Assembly (NCBI RefSeq): GCF_947077775.1
Contig: NZ_CAMTTE010000001.1
Location: forward strand, 558,001 to 622,000
Source of the DNA: Salinibacter pepae
GTDB lineage: Bacteria > Bacteroidota > Rhodothermia > Rhodothermales > Salinibacteraceae
Direction of reading: 5' to 3'
Length of the DNA stretch: 64,000 nt
Position 1 is the first letter of the stretch; the number at the start of each line of letters is the position of its first letter. The notes below the pieces were generated by a model. That model had not been told where the DNA came from. It was given only the letters and a program-made list of their open reading frames with translations, and did no database searches. Made by a program: the position numbers and the translations under genes. Below, piece after piece: positions 60,744 to 64,000 of this stretch.

Positions 60744-62558
60744 TCATTGGTCCGGCGCGTCCGGCGTCGAACCAGCAGTGTCGGGGGACGGGAGATGCGT
60801 ATCGACCCACGCCCGGGCCCGACGGCGCACCGCCGGCGCGTCGTCTGCCTGCAACACGTCACGGGCGAGGTCTTTGGCCGCCTCGTACCCAGTTGCCCGG
60901 ACGATTCGGCGCACGGCGGGCAGCGACGGGGGCGCGACGCTCAGGGTATCGACGCCGAGGCCCAACAACACCGGCACCGCCTGCACGTCGCCCGCAATTT
61001 CCCCACAGACCTCCACCGGGCAGCCGGACATTCGGCCCGCCTCGACGACGCGCAGGATCAACCCGAGGACGGCGGGGTGCAGCGCGTCGTGCCGCGCCGC
61101 CACCTGTTCGTCGGCCCGGTCCACCGCCAGGACGTACTGGGTCAGGTCGTTCGTGCCGATGGAGAAAAAGTCCACCAACTCGGTGAAAGCGGGCGCCTGC
61201 AGGGCCATGGCGGGCACCTCCACCATGGCGCCGAGGGGGACGGTCGCATCGTGGGGCACGCCGTTCTCTGTGAGGCGGGTGCTCTCCTCGTCCAGAATCC
61301 GCCGCACGCGCCGCACCTCCGCCCCGTCCGTCACCATCGGCAGCAGGATCCGGAGGGGGCCCTCCCGGTTCGCCCGCAGGAGGGCCCGCAGTTGGGGGCG
61401 CAAGAGCTCGTCGGGCCGATCCAGGAGCACCCGGAGTCCCCGCCGGCCGAGGGCAGGGAGGCCGTCGTGCGCTCCGGCAGCCCCCTGGGAACGCCCGTCG
61501 TCGCCCCCCACGTCCAGGAGACGAATCGTGGCCCCTCCCTCACCGGCGGCCTCGATGGCCTGCCGGTACGCCTCCACCTGCCGCTCCTCATCGACCGAGC
61601 GCGGGTCGCCGTCGGGCCGCAGAAACAGTTCGGTGCGCAGAAGCCCAATGCCGTCCGGCGGGGCGGGCCGGAGCGGGTCGAGTTCGGCCTCCAGCCCCAC
61701 GTTGGCCCGCAGGGTGACGGCATGGCCGTCGGTCGTCCGGAGGGGGCGCCCGGGCGCCTGCTCCCGTTCCGCCGTCGGGGACGGCGCGTCGGCCGCTCGC
61801 TTTCGATATTCCTCCTCGGTGGCCGGGGCAGGGCCGGCAATCAGACGCCCCTCGTCCCCGTCGACGACGACACGGTCTCCCGACGAGACGGCGCCCAGCG
61901 CCTCCCCGGCCCCGACGAGGAGAGGCACCCCGAGCGCCTGGGCGACGATGGCGGTGTGCGAGGTGGGCCCGCCGCGGGCCGTGACGCCCCCCAGAAGGTT
62001 GTGGCGTCGGAGGCGAAGCAGGTCGCTGGCGGTCAGGTCCTGGGCCACCACCACCGAGTGCCCGTCGATGGGGGCCGCGGCGGCCCCGCGCCGGAGCGCC
62101 CGCAGGAGGCGGCGCTCAAACGCCAGGAGGTCGTCGGCCCCAGTGCGCAGGTGCGCGTCCCCGTTGTCTTCGAGTCGTTCGCGGTGGGCCGAGAGCACCG
62201 CCTGCACCGCCGCCCCCGCCGGCTCGTTCGCGTCTCGAATGCGCTGCCGAATGGCCTGCAGGACGTCCTCGTCGCCCAGCATGAGGGCCTGCGCCTCAAA
62301 GATGGCGTCGGCATCCGGCACGAGGGCGTCCGGCGCCCACACGCGGTCGGCCTCCAGCTCCTGCTCGGCCCGCTGCACGGCGTTGGCCAGGCGCTCCAGT
62401 TCCGCGTCCACCGCGTCCGGCGCGATGGCGTCGCGCCGGGCGGTCGGGGCGGCGGCCGCGTACCGGTACGCGGTGCCCAGGACCACGCCGGGCGCCGCAC
62501 CGGTGCCCTCAATGACCAGTTCGTCGTCGGATGTGGATTGCGGGGGCGGTTCTTCCAT
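60744..62558 (-). CDS. ptsI: PEP-protein phosphotransferase (enzyme I of the PTS)
   Basis: 604 residues. N-terminal HPr-binding helical domain, phospho-His201 in GGVTARGGPTSHTAIVAQAL, and the C-terminal PEP-binding barrel: Arg308 in GLLRTELFLR, Arg346 in TIRLLDVGGD, Glu in PLGAMVEVPAMA (446-452), FFSIGTNDLTQYVLAVDRAD (464-483) and Cys518 in VCGEIAGD. Usual RTLDIGGDK reads RLLDVGGDD here, so the Lys after GGD is Asp. It phosphorylates HPr at His15. ptsH is directly upstream (63 bases). No EII permease gene is in the window. Confidence 0.93.
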   Translation of the reverse strand: MEEPPPQSTSDDELVIEGTGAAPGVVLGTAYRYAAAAPTARRDAIAPDAVDAELERLANAVQRAEQELEADRVWAPDALVPDADAIFEAQALMLGDEDVLQAIRQRIRDANEPAGAAVQAVLSAHRERLEDNGDAHLRTGADDLLAFERRLLRALRRGAAAAPIDGHSVVVAQDLTASDLLRLRRHNLLGGVTARGGPTSHTAIVAQALGVPLLVGAGEALGAVSSGDRVVVDGDEGRLIAGPAPATEEEYRKRAADAPSPTAEREQAPGRPLRTTDGHAVTLRANVGLEAELDPLRPAPPDGIGLLRTELFLRPDGDPRSVDEERQVEAYRQAIEAAGEGGATIRLLDVGGDDGRSQGAAGAHDGLPALGRRGLRVLLDRPDELLRPQLRALLRANREGPLRILLPMVTDGAEVRRVRRILDEESTRLTENGVPHDATVPLGAMVEVPAMALQAPAFTELVDFFSIGTNDLTQYVLAVDRADEQVAARHDALHPAVLGLILRVVEAGRMSGCPVEVCGEIAGDVQAVPVLLGLGVDTLSVAPPSLPAVRRIVRATGYEAAKDLARDVLQADDAPAVRRRARAWVDTHLPSPDTAGSTPDAPDQ

Positions 62559-62621
62559 GGCGTAAATGGCTGGCAATGGCGGCCTACACTGCGTCCGGCC
62601 TGGCGTCTCGACCAGGCCGGG

Positions 62622-62891
62622 CTAAAGCTCTTCTCCAAATCCGTCCGCAAAAAGCGCCTCGATCGCGTCGGCGGCCTCGGCCTCGTCCGCCCCCTCCACC
62701 ACGAGCGTGAGCGTCGCCCCCTGCTCGGCGGCCAGGGTCATGACCCCAATGACGCTCTTTCCGTTGATTTCGTAGTTGTCGCGCCGCAGGTAGACCTCCG
62801 CCTCAAACTGGGACGCGGTCTTGACGAGCATCGACGCCGGCCGCGTGTGCAGGCCGGCCCGGTTGCGGATGGTGACCTCGCGTTCAATCAT
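62622..62891 (-). CDS. ptsH: Phosphocarrier protein HPr
   Basis: 89 residues. Small PTS carrier. IRNRAGLHTRPASMLVKTAS gives the active His15, and EINGKSVIGVMTLAAEQGAT gives the regulatory Ser46 that HPr kinase modifies in Gram-positives and some others. The C-terminal helix DEAEAADAIEALFADGFGEE is unusually acidic. The ATG at 62891 yields exactly the family start (MIEREVTIRNRAG). It lies between the polyprenyl synthetase gene (96 bases) and ptsI (63 bases). Confidence 0.95.
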   Translation of the reverse strand: MIEREVTIRNRAGLHTRPASMLVKTASQFEAEVYLRRDNYEINGKSVIGVMTLAAEQGATLTLVVEGADEAEAADAIEALFADGFGEEL

Positions 62892-62987
62892 GGGGGCGTG
62901 AGGGGCGGGACGACGGCGGACGATCCGCTTGTCGGGGTGCATTCCGGCCCCGCGGCACGACTTCGGGGCCCGGGGCGGCAGCAGGGG

Positions 62988-63986
62988 TCAATGCCCGCGC
63001 GCCTGCAGGCGGTCGAGGAGCCAGTGGAGCGTCTCCGCCGCGGCCGTCTCCGGCAGGAGGTGCAAGTAGTCGTGGGCCTTCTCCGTGTACGTGTGGACCG
63101 CCTCGCGGGCCTCTTCGAAGATGCCCAGGTCCGCCATTCGCTCACGGGCCTCCGGCACGTCGTCCCCCGGGAGCCCCCCGTCGGTCACGAGGCGGGCGAA
63201 CCAGTCGTGCTCGGCCCCTTCGGCCCGCTCCAGGGCCCGCAGGGTGAGGAACGTCTTTTTGCCCTGCACGAGGTCCCCCCCCACGCCGCGTCCCCAGGCC
63301 TCATCGTCGGCGGTGAGGTCGAGCAGGTCGTCCTGGATCTGGAAGGCCCGCCCCACCAGCCGGCCGGCCGTGCCGAGGCGATTGCGCTCGGGCGCCGGGG
63401 CGCCTCCGATGACGCTTCCCAGCTCGAACGCGGCCGAGAGAAGCGCCCCGGTCTTGCGGTCGATCATGTCCAGGTACGCCTCCACCGTGACCGCATCGTC
63501 GGTCTCGAACGACGCGTCGAGGGCCTGGCCGGCACAGAGCCGCTCCACCATCGGGTGGTATACCGCGTAGAGGGCCTCCGCGTCCGTTCCCTCCACCTGG
63601 CCCAGCAGGTCGTAAGAAAGGCCCATCATGAGGTCCCCTGCCAGGATTGCCGTGCCGGGGTTCCACTTCGCATGCACGGTTGCGCCCCCGCGTCGCTCGT
63701 CGTCCTCGTCCATCAGGTCGTCGTGGACGAGCGTGAAGTTGTGAAACACCTCCACGGCGAGGGCGGCCGGCAGTGCCCGGTCGACGGGCGTGCCGTACGA
63801 CTGGGCCACCAGAAGGAGCAGGACGGGACGCACGCGCTTCCCGCCGGCCCGCAGCACGTGCTCCACGGCGTCGTAGAGCGAGGCGGGCGACCGCCCGTCC
63901 ACGACCGCCGGGAGGGCCTCATCGATGCGCGTCCGCAGCGCCGCTACACGCTCGTCGGACGACACGCTTTGGGTGGAGGAAGCCAT
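62988..63986 (-). CDS. Polyprenyl diphosphate synthase (trans-isoprenyl type)
   Basis: 332 residues. Head-to-tail condensation of isopentenyl units, all-trans. First Asp-rich motif VHDDLMDEDDERRGG (about 91-105), second motif FQIQDDLLDLTADDE (about 217-231), GGKRVRPVLLLLVAQSYGTP near the start, and AGDLMMGLSYDLLGQVE. The residues before the first Asp motif (EVFHNFTLVHDD) include bulky Phe residues, hinting at product length control, but chain length cannot be told. Products may serve menaquinone, carotenoids or the UbiA-like enzyme at 14520-15383. ATG at 63986 gives MASSTQSVSSDERVAALRTR. Confidence 0.92.
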   Translation of the reverse strand: MASSTQSVSSDERVAALRTRIDEALPAVVDGRSPASLYDAVEHVLRAGGKRVRPVLLLLVAQSYGTPVDRALPAALAVEVFHNFTLVHDDLMDEDDERRGGATVHAKWNPGTAILAGDLMMGLSYDLLGQVEGTDAEALYAVYHPMVERLCAGQALDASFETDDAVTVEAYLDMIDRKTGALLSAAFELGSVIGGAPAPERNRLGTAGRLVGRAFQIQDDLLDLTADDEAWGRGVGGDLVQGKKTFLTLRALERAEGAEHDWFARLVTDGGLPGDDVPEARERMADLGIFEEAREAVHTYTEKAHDYLHLLPETAAAETLHWLLDRLQARGH

Positions 63987-64000
63987 CGGGAAGTTGGGAT

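Overview
The window is bacterial chromosome with high GC content and dense coding on both strands. Many proteins are strongly acidic (Asp/Glu-rich) and low in lysine. Together with a Gram-negative envelope gene set (BamA, two OmpH/Skp proteins, RseP, several outer-membrane barrels, exported TPR and beta-propeller proteins), this points to a salt-adapted member of the Bacteroidota, most likely Salinibacter or a close relative in the Rhodothermia. That assignment is an inference from composition and gene content. No rRNA, CRISPR array, insertion sequence, phage or integron was found; the content is core chromosome with some lineage-specific envelope genes.

Layout. 27-1045 (minus): GbsR-type regulator and YraN. 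1265-3435 (plus): SAM hydrolase, then a membrane protein whose N-terminal half resembles an ECF sigma factor and whose reading frame is broken near 2992-2998. 3439-9248 (minus): secD, secF, purA and an orphan sensor histidine kinase. 9249-9869: the only gene-poor stretch longer than 300 bases. 9870-12752: an alpha/beta hydrolase, a SIMPL-domain protein and an outer-membrane protein. 12839-15383 (minus): asnS and a UbiA-like membrane protein. 15614-17489 (plus): pckA and a 51-residue membrane protein. 17574-19457 (minus): tRNA-Gly(GCC) with a terminator, a GNAT acetyltransferase and asd. 19694-21658 (plus): folD and an MscS-type channel.

21667-31762 (minus) is an envelope and isoprenoid run, in transcription order dxr, rseP, uppS, bamA, ompH, ompH, panB, surE, yjbQ; yjbQ is interrupted by an in-frame TAA. 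It supplies isoprenoid precursors, the undecaprenyl carrier, site-2 proteolysis and outer-membrane protein assembly. 31987-38555 (plus): exported TPR protein, an exported protein of the group often labelled asparagine synthetase B, acyl-CoA thioesterase, a small outer-membrane protein, an RmlD-like reductase and serS. 38662-41764 (minus): fbp, a TIGR04282-like glycosyltransferase and a cysteine desulfurase. 41990-43309 (plus): murA. 43366-49263 (minus): purD, an NHL-like propeller protein and a 1193-residue surface protein. 49368-55268 (plus): a POTRA-less Omp85-like barrel, a degenerate glycosyltransferase-2-like membrane protein, a polysaccharide deacetylase and aconitase. 55311-63986 (minus): polyprenyl synthetase, HPr, enzyme I, YqeY, CvpA, an unknown acidic protein, SbcC/Rad50 and a MerR regulator.

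Central metabolism (pckA, fbp, acnA), nucleotide synthesis (purA, purD), one-carbon and cofactor metabolism (folD, panB), amino-acid synthesis (asd) and translation (asnS, serS, tRNA-Gly) are well represented. I did not find a convincing wholly new multi-gene system. The best leads are the broken sigma-like membrane protein, the nonsense-interrupted yjbQ, the purD-propeller-barrel run, the catalytically stripped GT2-like protein beside a deacetylase, and a 16-bp tandem repeat carrying two TTGACA boxes.
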